From the NCBI GenBank assembly GCA_032717465.1, contig CM064715.1, positions 35,084,046 to 35,148,045 of the forward strand: a DNA stretch of 64,000 nucleotides, given 5' to 3'. This document shows positions 44,195-55,689 of this stretch, piece by piece. Position numbers and translations under genes: made by a program. The notes under the pieces were generated by a model, which saw only the letters and a list, made by a program, of their open reading frames with translations, searched no databases and was not told the origin of the DNA. Origin of the DNA: Coenobita brevimanus. Taxonomy: Eukaryota > Arthropoda > Malacostraca > Decapoda > Coenobitidae. How positions within the stretch are numbered: the first letter of the stretch is position 1; the number at the start of each line of letters is the position of its first letter.

Positions 44195-45905
44195 CTAATT
44201 GGAACTCTGTAACTCTCCTATAGTCTTTAACTCTCCTAGAAACAATTGCTAACTCCACCTGCTATTCCTTACAGTGACCTTGATCCCACTAGGGAGGTTT
44301 GGATTTTTTTTTCCCCATCAGCAAGGGTCCAAGCCTGATGCATAACCTGGGACCTTCAGTTTACTTGCTCAGTCTCCGGTTCTAGAATCATTGTGAGACT
44401 CTGAGGCCAGAATAATGATGATTAGATATCTATTTTGATTATGCAGCCACAATCAAGAAGCTTCACAAGACACTTGAGTTAGTTAAGATTCGTCCATCTG
44501 TATTTAATTAATATGGACACGGGCAGAATAAAGTCCATCAGGGTGGAGCGCAAGTTAAACTGGGGGGACTTATGGCTATTGAGGGGAAGAGTTGGAGGGT
44601 ACAGCATCAAGGAGGGCTGAGGCAGAGGATAGGGCCACGATCTCGGCAGCTGTGTCAAAGGCAGACATTCTTCTTACAAGTCTGCCTCGTAAGGCATAGC
44701 AAAGGGCTGCTGTGGCGGGGCAGTCAAGAAAACAGTGGTTGAAAGGCCACTCTTCAAGCTGGTGACAGTGGGGGCAGGGTTCGGGATTACTCCCTGCTAT
44801 TTGCGAGAAGAGGGGTAGCCCATCCTTAGGCAATGCAGGAGCATGATGAGTGAGTTAGTTGTGCAAGGTGGGGTGGAGAGGGGCTCGTAGGTGGTAGCTC
44901 TTGCATACCATATTGCAGAGCGTGAGCCCTCAGCAACTATCTTCGTGCTCTGATAGACTGAGTCTACTGTAGAGAGGTTAGCTTTGGCTCTCCGTTTGAT
45001 GTGAGAGAGGCTCATCTTGAGAGGGAAGAGACACTTTGAAAGGTATGCATAACGTGAACAAGATCTGAAGACCCTAAGAGAGCTTCTCGTATAACATCAG
45101 CAACTGATCTGAAGACAAGGATGTCGAAGAACACAAGTGTCTGCTACTGTTTCTTACAATGACCTATACCCCAATGGGGAGATTTGGATTTTTTTTTCCT
45201 GTCAGCAATGGCCCATGCCGAGAAACATAACCTGGACCCTTCAGATTTCTTGCACAGTCTCTGGTTCTCCTGGAATCGTTGTGGGACTCTTAGGCGAGAA
45301 CAACAATTACTAGAATTCTGTAACTGTCCTATGGACAGGCACTTGTTTCCAGCTTCTGTTTCTTTGCAACCGTGACCCCATTGGGGAAATTTTGATTTTT
45401 TTTTCTATCAGTAATGGTCCATACCAGGACACATAACCTGGGCTCTTCAGAATCCTTATACAGACTCGGGTTCTTCTGAAATTGTCGTGAGACTCTGAGG
45501 TCAGAATAATAAAAATTACTTAATACTTCTTATTCTGTAGCCACAATAAGAAAATAATATTGGTCATGGCCATGTGGTAAGGTATGTTAAATATAAACAC
45601 AAGCTGAAGACCCTGAGGTAACTTCTTGTGTAACATCATCAGTGGAGACGAAAGTGTCAAAGAAAGCATATGCCTGCTACTGGTTCTTACAGTGACCTTG
45701 ACCCTATTGTAGAGATTTGGATTTTCTTTTCTACCAGCAATGACCCATTCCAGGACACATCACCTGGGATCTTCAGATTCCTTGTGCAGTCTCTGGTTCT
45801 CCAGGGATCGTTGCGAGATTCTGAGGTGAGGATATTAATAACCAGAACTCTGTAACTGTCCTTCAGACAGCCACTAGTCTTCATCTACTGATTCTTATTG
45901 TCCTT
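44195..45905 (-). repeat. dRep cluster, minus orientation
   Basis: Copies in the opposite orientation at 44195-44450 and 45040-45905, recognised by the reverse forms GAGACTCTGAGG, CATAACCTGGG, TCAGCAATGG and GACCTTGACCCCA. A LINE fragment (44530-45015) lies inside the cluster. Plus and minus clusters meet at about 44193. Confidence 0.8.
44530..45015 (-). pseudogene. LINE C-terminal fragment
   Basis: Minus-strand frames read SLSHIKRRAKANLSTVDSVY, then, after a frame change near 44810, GSNPEPCPHCHQLEEWPFNH and CFLDCPATAALCYAL. The CPHC...H...DCPA Cys/His cluster is the C-terminal motif of Jockey/I-type LINE proteins and resembles the cluster at the end of the LINE at 48261-51053. Confidence 0.7.
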
Positions 45906-46279
45906 GACCCCACTGGGAAGATTTGAGCTGTGTTTTTGTCGTTCAAGCTGACGGATTGGATTCAAAATCATCTTCTGTGAAACCATGCTTTGTCGTTTTT
46001 TTGGCCAAAGTGAAATGAAACCAGCCAAAGCATTTGTCATCAAAACTAAGATCATTTTAACCCCTACGATACACAATCCAAGTGACCGAGCTTCCCTGAA
46101 AACCTGTATATGGAGCCAATTTTTCAGCTCTTTCAGAAGTAAAAAGTTTTATGCGCGAGGTTTAGAGCTTGAATTTACACACCTAATGCCGCAAACAGAG
46201 CATTTTAGACCAACTGGTTCATGAGCTATAGCCTGTCAAAGGTGAAAAAAGTTACCCTTCTAGGCGGAGCAACTCCAGT
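45906..46279. other. Non-coding stretch
   Basis: No gene or known repeat recognised. Confidence 0.5.
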
Positions 46280-47060
46280 TTTCTATGCTCCCCCACCCCT
46301 TTCCTCCCTCATTCCTTCCCTCCCATGACCTTCCTCACCCACTCCCATCAACCCCCTCTCTTCCTCCCCTCCCTCTCCCCCCCTACCCCCAGCCTTCAGA
46401 ATTTTCCCACTCAATTTTTTTTTCTTCAAACAATAGCATGCACAATAATTATGTCCATGTTTTCCTCACTCACTCCCAACACCCTTTCCCCCAATACTTC
46501 TCCCCTCCCCACCTTCCTTCCCCTGTCCCCGTCCCTCATAGCTGTGTAGCTGTCAAAATAAAAAACATACATGAAAAAAACAAACATTCTATGTTTCATG
46601 CATATGCAATTGCACAAACAATAATCTGGTACTCAATGAAAACACGTGACATGAATAGTAACAATGACGTATAATACTCTAGGCGGGGGGGGGGGAAGGG
46701 GAGGGAAAGCGGTAAGCGGACGGCATACGACAGGGGGTGGGAGGGTGGGGAGAGGCCTGGAGAGGTGTTACGGAGGTATAGAGGTGGGAGACAGACACCA
46801 CAAGAGAAAGAGGAAAGGCAGAGAGGGACTAGAGGGGTGTGGAGGGTGGGTAGGGGGGATATAACCCTTCCTAAGGAGACAGGGAGCTGGGAAAGGGGGG
46901 GGGGAACCATGGTGGCGTGATGGGGGATGATGGGGGAGGGTGAGGAAGGGAGCAGGAGGCGGTCAGAGGCGAGGGAGGAGGAGGAAAGGGAACAAAGGTA
47001 TTGGGGTAGAGGAAGGTGGCGAGAGGGCGGTGGGGGAATCACCCCCCCACCATGGGTAGG
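46280..47060. repeat. C-rich block followed by G-rich block
   Basis: 46280-46540 is C/T-rich (CCTCCCTCCC-type words) and 46683-47060 is G/A-rich (GGGGGG, GGTGGGAGGGTGGGG) with about 140 A-rich bases between. The arrangement is roughly inverse-complementary in composition, though not in detailed sequence. Open frames over these blocks are compositional. Confidence 0.65.
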
Positions 47061-47313
47061 GGCCCGGATCCTCCCCCCTTCCTGCTAGGACTTAGTTCAC
47101 ATTGGTTTGCATCGATATGCGTCACAATCAGGCCGAAGCCTAGTGTCTGCAGTGTTTTACAATGGCTCCTCTATCGATCCTATTGGGCATCAAGCGAAAT
47201 TAGGGAAACGGATCAATTGATTCTATTAGTACTTTAGGGGTTAACACGTGGATTGCGAGCCACAGCTCAGGTTGTGCTATCCTTCCAGTGGCCATGCATC
47301 ACCGCTAACTACT
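47061..47313. other. Non-coding stretch
   Basis: Nothing recognised. Confidence 0.45.
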
Positions 47314-47570
47314 CCACTCCTACACAAACTTATGCATGGTGCTACGCAAAGGATGAAACAGAGATTTTTTTTTTTTCACTAGATGATGCCTTGGATGTTT
47401 ATCTTCAAGTTTATTGTAAACAAAAACTAAAAAAAAAATCAAATTTTCAATACACCCCTACGCAAACTTGCACATGGCACTACACAAAGATGGAGAGAGA
47501 TTTTTTTTCCACCAGATGATGCCGTGGATGTTTTATCTTCAAGATTATAATTAACAAAAACTCATCCAAG
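47314..47570. repeat. Tandem duplication, ~130-base unit
   Basis: Both copies contain CTAC.CAAACTT, a T-run, CAGATGATGCC.TGGATGTTT-type and ATCTTCAAG.TTAT words. Confidence 0.8.
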
Positions 47571-47895
47571 CATGGTCAAGAGCAGTTCCAATGCAGCTTG
47601 GGGCGAGTGAGAATGGCCAGCAAAGACAAGTAAGTGATAAATATCATAAAATTAGCATAATGTACAATGAGATTAGGGCACAGGTGGCTAATATTAACGA
47701 CAGAGTCAGTTCAGCACAAATAAGATCTACCTGTTAATTGCATATTCGACAGATGATCTTTGGCGAACCCTTCTGTTTACATTGCGATCAGCAAGATTAA
47801 TTTTTCAGTTTTATGTATCCTGGCCTGTTATCGAGAACAGAAACCAAGTGCCCCAAGACGCGCTTTGAATCCCTAGCTCCAGCTTGGAAGACAAG
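47571..47895. other. Non-coding stretch
   Basis: Nothing recognised. Confidence 0.45.
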
Positions 47896-48260
47896 AACTT
47901 GGCTTTGGACATTTTTTCTATCAACAATGGTCCACGCAAGGATACATAACCTGGGCCCTTCAGATTCTTTGCATAGTCTCCGGTTCTCATGGAATCATTG
48001 GGAGACTCTGAGGCTGGAGTAATAATAATTAGTTAAAAATTTTTATTATCCAGTCACAGTAAAGAAGTTTTGTCATGCAATAGGGTAAATGTAATATGAA
48101 AAAGATCTGAACACCCTACTGTAATTTCTTGTGTACTATCAAAAATGGATCTGACAAATGTCGAAGAACAGTTTCTAAAAATGGCATTGAGCTAATTGGG
48201 AAGACTTGGATATTTTTTCCTATCAGCAATAGCCCAAGCCAGAACACATAACCTGAGCCC
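47896..48260 (-). repeat. dRep copies, split by a LINE
   Basis: The minus-orientation copy breaks off after CACATAACCTGAGCCC at 48260. The expected continuation (GCACAGTCTTCGGTTCTCC) is found at 51071 beyond the LINE. Confidence 0.78.
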
Positions 48261-51053
48261 TACATACATTCCCCCCCAATCGTCCCCCACAGTACCACAC
48301 AATTACTCTCTACAAATAGGCTACACCACATCATTAACATACCCAACATTATTCTGGGTGGTTATTTCAACACCAAGGCATCGGCCTGGCATGTCAACAC
48401 CACTGACACAGACAGATAATCTTTTCATACTCAGTAATCTCCGTCAACATACCCATATTCCACACCAAGCCCTCTTCCTCCCATCATCCCCAAATATCAC
48501 CTTTTGCTCCCCAAACCTCACCCCCACAACATCCTGGAGGGTGGTCAAAACACTTTGCTCTGACCACCTCCCAGTTATCATCACTGCCAAAACCAGAATC
48601 ACCCCGGCTGGTCTCAGACACACATACATTAATTATAAGAGAGCCAACTGGGAGAACAACACTTTGAAACATTAAACAGCACATCCATCACAAACATCGA
48701 CACCGCCGTGCACACTTTCAATACAAGTAATCAAAATGCAGACAAAAGACACATCCCTAGAGGCAACAGAAAGAGACACAACCCCAACTTCACACCAGAA
48801 ATTCAAGGCCTCATCAGTCAACAGGACACACTACGACATTCCCCAACACCCCATACACAAGACACCGTACAACAAATACAAGAACCCAACACTCAAATAA
48901 ACAATAAAATATTAGAACAGCAAACACTAAATTGGAATAATTACCTCCAAACACTTGATCACAAAACAAACACCAGCAAACTCTACAATACACTAAATAG
49001 CATCACACTCTTCCACAGCAACACTACACAATCACACGCTGCCATCACAACAACAGACACCATACCATCAAACAAACAGCAAACAAACACTCTCATCAAT
49101 CACTTTTCACATGTCAGCTATCTAAACCCCCATCGCGATGACCGACGTGTCATCCAAAGCATGAGACAATTCCCCACAGATCCAGGTTTTGCACCTTTCA
49201 CTTACAACCAGACGAAGCACATCATTAGCAACCTTAAGCACTCATCTGCCTGTGGACCAGACAACATAAACAATATACACCTTAAACACCTTAGACACAA
49301 GGCATACAAGCACTTACCAATAAATCAAACTACAGCTACTCACACAACATAATACCCAACATCTGGAAGCATGGCACTATCATCACTATCCCCAAACCTA
49401 ACAAAGACCCCACATTACTTTCCTGGCATTGCCCCATCACACTCCTCTGCACCCCCTCCAAAGTCACTGAACGCCTGGTATTACAACTAGTTACATCTCA
49501 CACTCCCCTAGCTGAATCACAACACGGTTTTAGGCCACTACACTCCACAAATTCTTTTCTTACAGACCTTACACAAAGTTTTTGATGGCATCAATTCAGC
49601 TAGGCCACCACACAGAACACTTTTACTCACACTAGACATTAGCAAAGCTTTTGATGCCATCCCCTGCCACAACCTCACAAACAAAATATTCAACACAACC
49701 ATGCACAATAACACAAAAAGATGACTAGAAACTATTTAGCAGGCAGATGTGCACAAGTAACATTTGCCAGTCAGTCATCGAACATCAGAAACTTCACAAA
49801 TGGCATCCCCGAAGGATCTGCATTGTCCCCTGCTCTCTTTAACCTATGCATGCACGACATACCCACACCCCATACACTACAAATACACATAGTTTCCTAT
49901 GTGGATGAGATAACACTTATGTGCAAACACCAAAATGCAAACACAGGTGAACACATCCTTCAACCTTACCTCAACACACTACATGAACTGTTCACCACAA
50001 ACAGGCTCAAAATAGCCCCAGCCAAATCTACAGTGACCCTTCTCACAAACTGGACAGCAGAACACAGTCACATTCCACACCTCACCATAAACACCACTCC
50101 CTTACCCCCCCCTCAAAAAAAAAAAAAAAAAAAAATCCTTGGTGTAGCATACAATACATCGATGTCATTTAAACAACACATCACAAACATTAAGGATAAA
50201 TTAACACCAACACTCAACGCCTTAAGGTCACTTGCCCATTCAACATTTGGACACAACAAGCCAACCATTACCACAGTATATAAACAATATATATGTTCAG
50301 TGATGAATTATGCAAGCCCTACTTGGGCTTCTAATCTCACTAAAACACACTACAACACTCTACAGACCATCAGACCATACAGAGGAAGTCCCTAAAAATG
50401 ATCACAGGCTGCACAGCTACTACATCCACAGACCACGTACACCAAGAAACCAACGTCTTCAAAGTCAAAGATTATCTAGACATGAGAGGTACCCAAATTC
50501 TCGCCGCAGCCCCCACAAACCCACACCATCCACTGCAATACATGGCAGCACATCCACACACACCAAGGAATATCAAAACAATGCCGAGCACACGATATCA
50601 GATATAAATACTTTCATCTATCCCCCCTCGCTCACCTCAGACCAGCTTCCAGAAGCATATCGATACTCAAATCACTCGCAGCTCCATTTTGTCACTTAAA
50701 GACAACACACAACTACATGCACAGCCTCCTTATATCCACCCTTTTGAATCCAATTTCCCTCGTGAGGACAGGGTCCACCTGGCCAGGATGAGATGTGGGA
50801 ATCATCCAGCTCTCTTGAGTTGTCAGAAGAGGCTGGATGACTCCATCACTGATGCCTGTCCAGGATGCAACACAGCACCCCAAACTATTAAGCACATTAT
50901 GGAAGATGCATTGCACACAATCACCTGCACCAACAACACAACATACACTCCTTGGGAGCTCTGTGGGAAAGCCCAGTCTCAGCCTTGGCCTTCCTTAGGG
51001 ACTTGGGGCTGCTCGGCCAGACTGCCTAGGGAACAGCTACTACTACTACATGA
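48261..51053 (+). pseudogene. Degraded Jockey/I-like LINE
   Basis: The order is: the end of an APE endonuclease (TSWRVVKTLCSDHLPVII); RT motifs SACGPDNINNIHLKHL, LAESQHGFRPLHSTNSF and GIPEGSALSPALFNL; a decayed catalytic box SYVDEITL near 49900 (second Asp replaced); and a C-terminal Cys/His cluster (DACPGCNTAPQTIKHIMED). Several frameshifts and stops are present, and a run of about 21 A (50116-50137) lies in the RT frame. It interrupts a dRep copy. CCCT occurs at both junctions (48258-48261 and 51055-51058), a possible short target duplication. Confidence 0.82.
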
Positions 51054-51960
51054 TCCCTTTATATTTTTTGCACAGTCTTCGGTTCTCCTGGAATAGTTCT
51101 GAGCCTCTGAGGAAAGAAGAAGAATAATAACACTAGCAAAAGCAATAGGGTAGGTGGAGACTAATAATATCATCAAATAGTCTCCAGAAGTGTAGTTGGT
51201 GGAGACTAATAACAAGGGATTTGACAAAGGTGTCAAAGAATCCATCAGTTGCCTATTGTTTCTTACAATGACCTTGACCCCATTTGGGAGATTTTTTTTT
51301 TTTTCTATCAGCAATGGCCCATGCCAGGACACATAACCTGGGTGCTTCAGATTTCTTGCATAGTCTCTGGTTTTCCTACAATAATTGTCAGACTTTGATG
51401 CGAAAATAATAATAATAACTAGAACTCTGTAACTCTGATAGTTACTAGTCTCCACCTACAGTTTCTTTGTGACTTTGACCCCACTGAGAAGAGTTGGATT
51501 TTTTAAAAATCAGGAATGGTCCATGCCACGAGCCACTAAATCACATGGGCCTTTCAGATTCCTTGTGCAGACTCCAGTTCCCCTAGAATCGCCAGGAGAC
51601 TCTGAGACCGGAATGACAATAATTAGTTACATAATGACACTTCATCATGTGGTATTTGATATAAACAAGATCTGAAGACCCTAAAGTAACTCCCTGCATA
51701 TTATCAACAAGGGATCTGGCAAAGGTGTTGAAGAATGCATGTGTCTACTACTGTGTCTTAAAGTGACCTTAACCCCACTGGGGAGATTTGGATTTTTTTT
51801 CATATCTATTAGCAATGGCTCATGCAAGGATTCATAACCTGGGCCCTTCAGATTCGCTTTGTAGTCTTCGCTTCTCCTGGAATCGTTGTGAGACTCTGAG
51901 GCATGAACAATAAGTAGAACTCTGTAACTTTCCCATGGACAGTTACTAGTCTCCCTCTAC
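51054..51960 (-). repeat. dRep copies after the LINE
   Basis: Continuation of the split copy plus further minus-orientation copies, with the hallmark reverse forms and the link GTAGGTGGAGACTAATAA at about 51140. Confidence 0.78.
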
Positions 51961-52040
51961 TGTTTTTTGGTGAACTTGACCCATTGTTGCCACTTTTGTA
52001 GAAGCCATTTCCCACAGATTACTGATTTTTTCCTCACAGA

Positions 52041-52231
52041 ATCTAAGCAACGTTGGGTCTGGTTAGTACTTGGATGGGTGACCGCCTGGGAACACCAGAT
52101 GCTGTTGGCATCCCTACGTGTCAAGTGGGGTTGGTGGAGGATTAGTGCCCCTCCCTGTAAAACAATTAACTCTAAGCCCTTGGCCACCCCGTCTGGGATA
52201 CATGGCGTCTGGCAATGAATGAAAAAAAAAT
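52041..52231 (+). mobile_element. 5S rRNA-derived SINE (SINE3 type)
   Basis: The first about 75 bases are the 3' two-thirds of 5S rRNA, including GGTTAGTACTTGGATGGGTG and ACCGCCTGGGAACACCAGAT, and so keep the internal Pol III promoter of 5S genes. The body (ATTAGTGCCCCTCCCTG) matches the 5' end of the LINE at 33267, and the tail (GGCCACCCCGTCTGGGAT, GGCGTCTGGCAATGAATG) matches that LINE's 3' end. An exact 8-base target duplication CTCACAGA flanks it (52033-52040, 52232-52239). Confidence 0.88.
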
Positions 52232-52355
52232 CTCACAGATATCATGGAAAATCCCATGGAAATTCCCACAAGATTAAAAAAAAATTCATATATTCTTTTA
52301 ATAATGTTCCTCAAAAAATAATTGTTTTATACTGACAAAAGAAATAATGCGGTTA

Positions 52356-52378
52356 GTTTTTTTTTTTTTTTTTTTTTC
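52356..52378. repeat. Poly(T) run
   Basis: About 21 T inside the hAT-like element. Confidence 0.85.
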
Positions 52379-52849
52379 TTTTATGTGTCCGACTCTGGGC
52401 ATAGGCTTCACAGCCTGCTATCAAGGCCCAACAGTCCTCCTACATACCATACACCTCTGCATGTCATATGAAAACCAATTAACATTACTTGTATTCCTTA
52501 ACTAGCGAGAGTATAAACAAATTTCTCAAGATTTAGCTTATTTTTATGTCATTACATAGTACAGGTACGGCGGCTGCCGTGTCGCGGGTATATACTCCCA
52601 CCAAAATCTGCCTCCGGGCAAAATCCCACCAAAATTTTTTTTGCCCTAAGTACAAATTAAAGTTTTTTTTTTTTTTCTGTTCAAATGATATTACTTTATT
52701 ATAAGGACTTCTTTCCACACTATAGTTCAATGAGACTTGCGTGTAATAATTAATAATTCCATTTCCCGATTCAAATTTCAAACCGCCCACCGTCAAAGAC
52801 CCTCCCCTTCCCGCTTGGATTGAAATTTCCCTCCAAGATGACAAAGCCC

Positions 52850-53135
52850 TTGAAAGTGTCGCGCCCTCGACCCTTGAAAATGCCCCACGATTCTTAAAAA
52901 TGTCCCAGAACCCTTGAAAATGCCCCAGGTCCCTTGAAAATTCCTCACGGCCCTTGGAATGCCTCAAGACCCTTGGAAATGTTTCAAGACCCTTGAAAAT
53001 GCCTCTGGACCCTTGACAAGGCCCTTCAACCTTGAAAATGCACCAGAACCTTTGAAATGCAGAAAGCCCTCGAAAATGCCCCACAACCCTTGAAAATGCC
53101 TTAGGACCTTTCCAAATGTCGTCAAAATGCCAAAA
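52850..53135. repeat. ~20-base minisatellite
   Basis: Imperfect units of the type CCCTTGAAAATGCCCCA, about 13 of them. The minus strand is open over it only because of the repeat. Confidence 0.8.
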
Positions 53136-53890
53136 TGCCCCACATCCGCTAATTATGTACAGTATCTGACTTCCATTTCATAATCCACTCAAATCAATGA
53201 AAATCCAATCCATTACCGGTAAATCACTAAAACTTCCAATTCAGCACCGGTAAGCCACTAAATCACTAAAAATTCAAATACAGAGCCTGTAAATCACTAA
53301 AAAATCACACCTTACCTGTAAATCACTGTACCTGTAAATTATTCAATCACTTCAGGCCTACCGGTAGGCTAAGCCATTGGCACTTCCATCTTTCCTTCGG
53401 TGGACCTAACCTCAAATCAGTCTCCTTTCAGTCTTAATCAAATCTTTAATCAAGCACAAAAAATATTATTGTGAAACTATATATACATAATGATTACAAG
53501 GCGAAATTAGAGGGTAAAGCATCATCTCACGGGTGCCACTGTCCACGCTGTCTGTCCCTTATGTTCCTCATTTTTTTGAATTTTGTACTCCTATATTTAT
53601 CCTCATGTTCCCCAAGTACCTCCACTCACTTAAATATTTCACTAACACTTAAAACCATGAATAAATAAAACTTCCTTTGATAGGCCGCAGGCAAAAGGAG
53701 GACCAAAGTTCAGGACTCCCACTTCCTCCCATTAGTGCCAACTTTATACTGTGCGGGGGGGAGGGGGAGGGCGTGCGAGACCAAAACGTGTACCACACGG
53801 ATCAAATCTTTCACAAGAAAAGGAAACTCCAGTTCAGACCTGCCTCATTTAACACCATCTGATTAATCATTTCCATAATATTAACCAAAT
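53136..53890. other. Interior of the hAT-like element without genes
   Basis: A few short CACTAAATCACTAAAA-type words near 53220-53330; otherwise nothing recognised. Confidence 0.5.
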
Positions 53891-54048
53891 TATCTTTTTT
53901 TGGTGGAATTAACAATCAGTTTCGGGCAAACTTTGTAGATTCCATAGAATTTCCCACACTTTACGAATTCCCATGAAAATTCCCATAGATTAAGTGCGAA
54001 ATTTGCTCCCACAGATTTGTGGGAAATTCCCACGAAGTGGCAACACTG

Positions 54049-54195
54049 CCTTGATCCTGTTAGTGAGATTTGACATTTTTCTTCAATCAGTGATGGTCCA
54101 TGCAAAGACACATTACCTTGGCCCTTGAGATTCCTTGCACAGTCCCTGGTTCTCCTGTAACAGTAACGAGACTCTGAGGTCGGACTAATGATAAT
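54049..54195 (-). repeat. dRep remainder
   Basis: Continuation of the copy interrupted by the hAT-like element (CCTTGATCCTGTTAGTGAG, GAGACTCTGAGG). Confidence 0.7.
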
Positions 54196-54894
54196 TACTC
54201 CCTCTCGTTACCAATCGACGCAACTGATCCTGCGTCCAACAGCAAGAAAGTACTTGGGACACAGTCCTGGGCGCCCAAGGCACACACTGACAGACCCCCC
54301 CCCCCCCGTCACTGCGCTATTCCTGTGCAATTGATAGTTCATAAACAATTTATCCTCACCCTTACTTATGCCTCGATAATCTTTTTTTTTTTTTTTTCAC
54401 CATAACCCTGAATAAATGTATTTACTTATGGTGTTGGAAAAACTATCAGCCGAATGTAAGTTATGCCTTAATTTATTATTTTTTTACTTCAGTTTTTTCA
54501 GTTTTTTTCCCATAGAAATATAATTTTTATGGTAAATGTTACTGATAAAAAGTTATAGGGAATTTATTTGGCTACATTTTGGTGTATAAAAAATTACTGT
54601 AGGTTAATTAGGGACGATTTTATGGAGCTCGATGGGAAATTATCTTACGCTCGAGCAAGGCTTGTATCACTCTGACTGGGGCAATGGGGCAACGCTGGGT
54701 GCATGGTGGGTTGAGCGCATCGGAGGAATACATGGGGCACAATCTAAGTAATACCCTTGGTTCAAATTCTGGAGCAGTCCAAGCATGACGTCACGGGGTC
54801 CCGCAGCCATCAGTTGGCTCGGGGCAGCGGTGGGGAACCGATGCGTCTCCGCTCAGTCTCGTCTCATTCGTGCGGGAAGTTCAGACGTGCGGCA
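54196..54894. other. Non-coding stretch
   Basis: C-run at 54297-54307 and T-runs; no gene recognised. Confidence 0.45.
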
Positions 54895-55240
54895 TTTGAA
54901 AGCATGCCAGTTTAAATGTGGAATAATTTCCGAAGCTAAAGAGGTCAATTTTAGATTCACAAATTTACCCTTACCAAAGAATATTAAAGATTAGAAAGTT
55001 TTATAACGCGATGAGTGACGTTTGAAGAATATTATCCAACCACTGTGAACACATAGGTCCGCATGTTGTGATATAATACATGTTTGCATTTACTTCAAAT
55101 GTCACTCATCGTTTTATTAAACTGTAATCAACTTTAATTTTCTTTGATAATGGTAAACTTTTAAAGCTAACTTTGACCTAATTTTTAGGTTTGGAAATTA
55201 TTCCATATTTAAACTGGCTGCTTATATTGCAAGCAGATTA
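54895..55240. repeat. ~340-base imperfect hairpin
   Basis: 54900-55038 and 55080-55235 are inverse copies (shared CCAGTTTAAAT.TGGAATAA and CGATGAGTGAC.TTTGAAG) with a loop of about 45 bases. MITE-like or an inverse duplication. A 69-codon frame over the left arm (54785-54994) has no recognisable domain. Confidence 0.75.
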
Positions 55241-55689
55241 CAAATATATGCGTTAAAATAAGAAGAGCTGTAGATTTACCACGCTCCTCAGTGTTGCATA
55301 AACTATTGAGCAGCCTTAATTCAAACGTTTCTTGGCTCTAGCCAGTGGAGCTGAGTGAACAGGGTATATACTTGTCACATTTGAGTTATCCCTTTACTTT
55401 TCGTTTTCTATGGAAGGCCATCTGACGTCATCCACCTGCGCGTGAGACGACTGTAAATTACTTAGACTGTGACATGATGATGCAAGTGGTGCTTTGTTCT
55501 CGGCCAGAAACGGACGCAAAATTATTCGATAACAAAAACAAAAAAAAAGGGGGGGGGGGGGCTATTTCGTTTGATGCAACTGGCGTCGAACGGTAACGAG
55601 TGGTTGAAATGTTCGCAGGCACAGCCTGTGTCAAAAGGTGAATGAAATTTGCACCGCACCCATAATCACCAAAGAGTAAGTTAAGCATT
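55241..55689. other. Non-coding stretch
   Basis: A G-run at 55550-55561; no gene recognised. Confidence 0.45.

Larger units (their letters stand above)
51982..54048. mobile_element. hAT-like non-autonomous element (candidate)
   Basis: The ends are inverse copies: CATTGTTGCCACTT at 51982 and AAGTGGCAACACTG ending at 54048, with TTTCCCACAGATT-type sequence further in on both sides. The eight bases outside (ACTTGACC / CCTTGATC) match at six positions, compatible with an old 8-base target duplication, as in the hAT superfamily. It interrupts a dRep copy. No transposase is found; the interior holds a SINE, T-runs and a minisatellite. Confidence 0.5.

Noticed and set aside
52041..52115. Functional 5S rRNA gene
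   Set aside because: The 5' third of 5S rRNA is missing, no T-run terminator follows, and the piece is part of a SINE with target duplications.
52533..53084. 183-codon minus-strand frame
   Set aside because: Its core is the 20-base minisatellite, with no domain.
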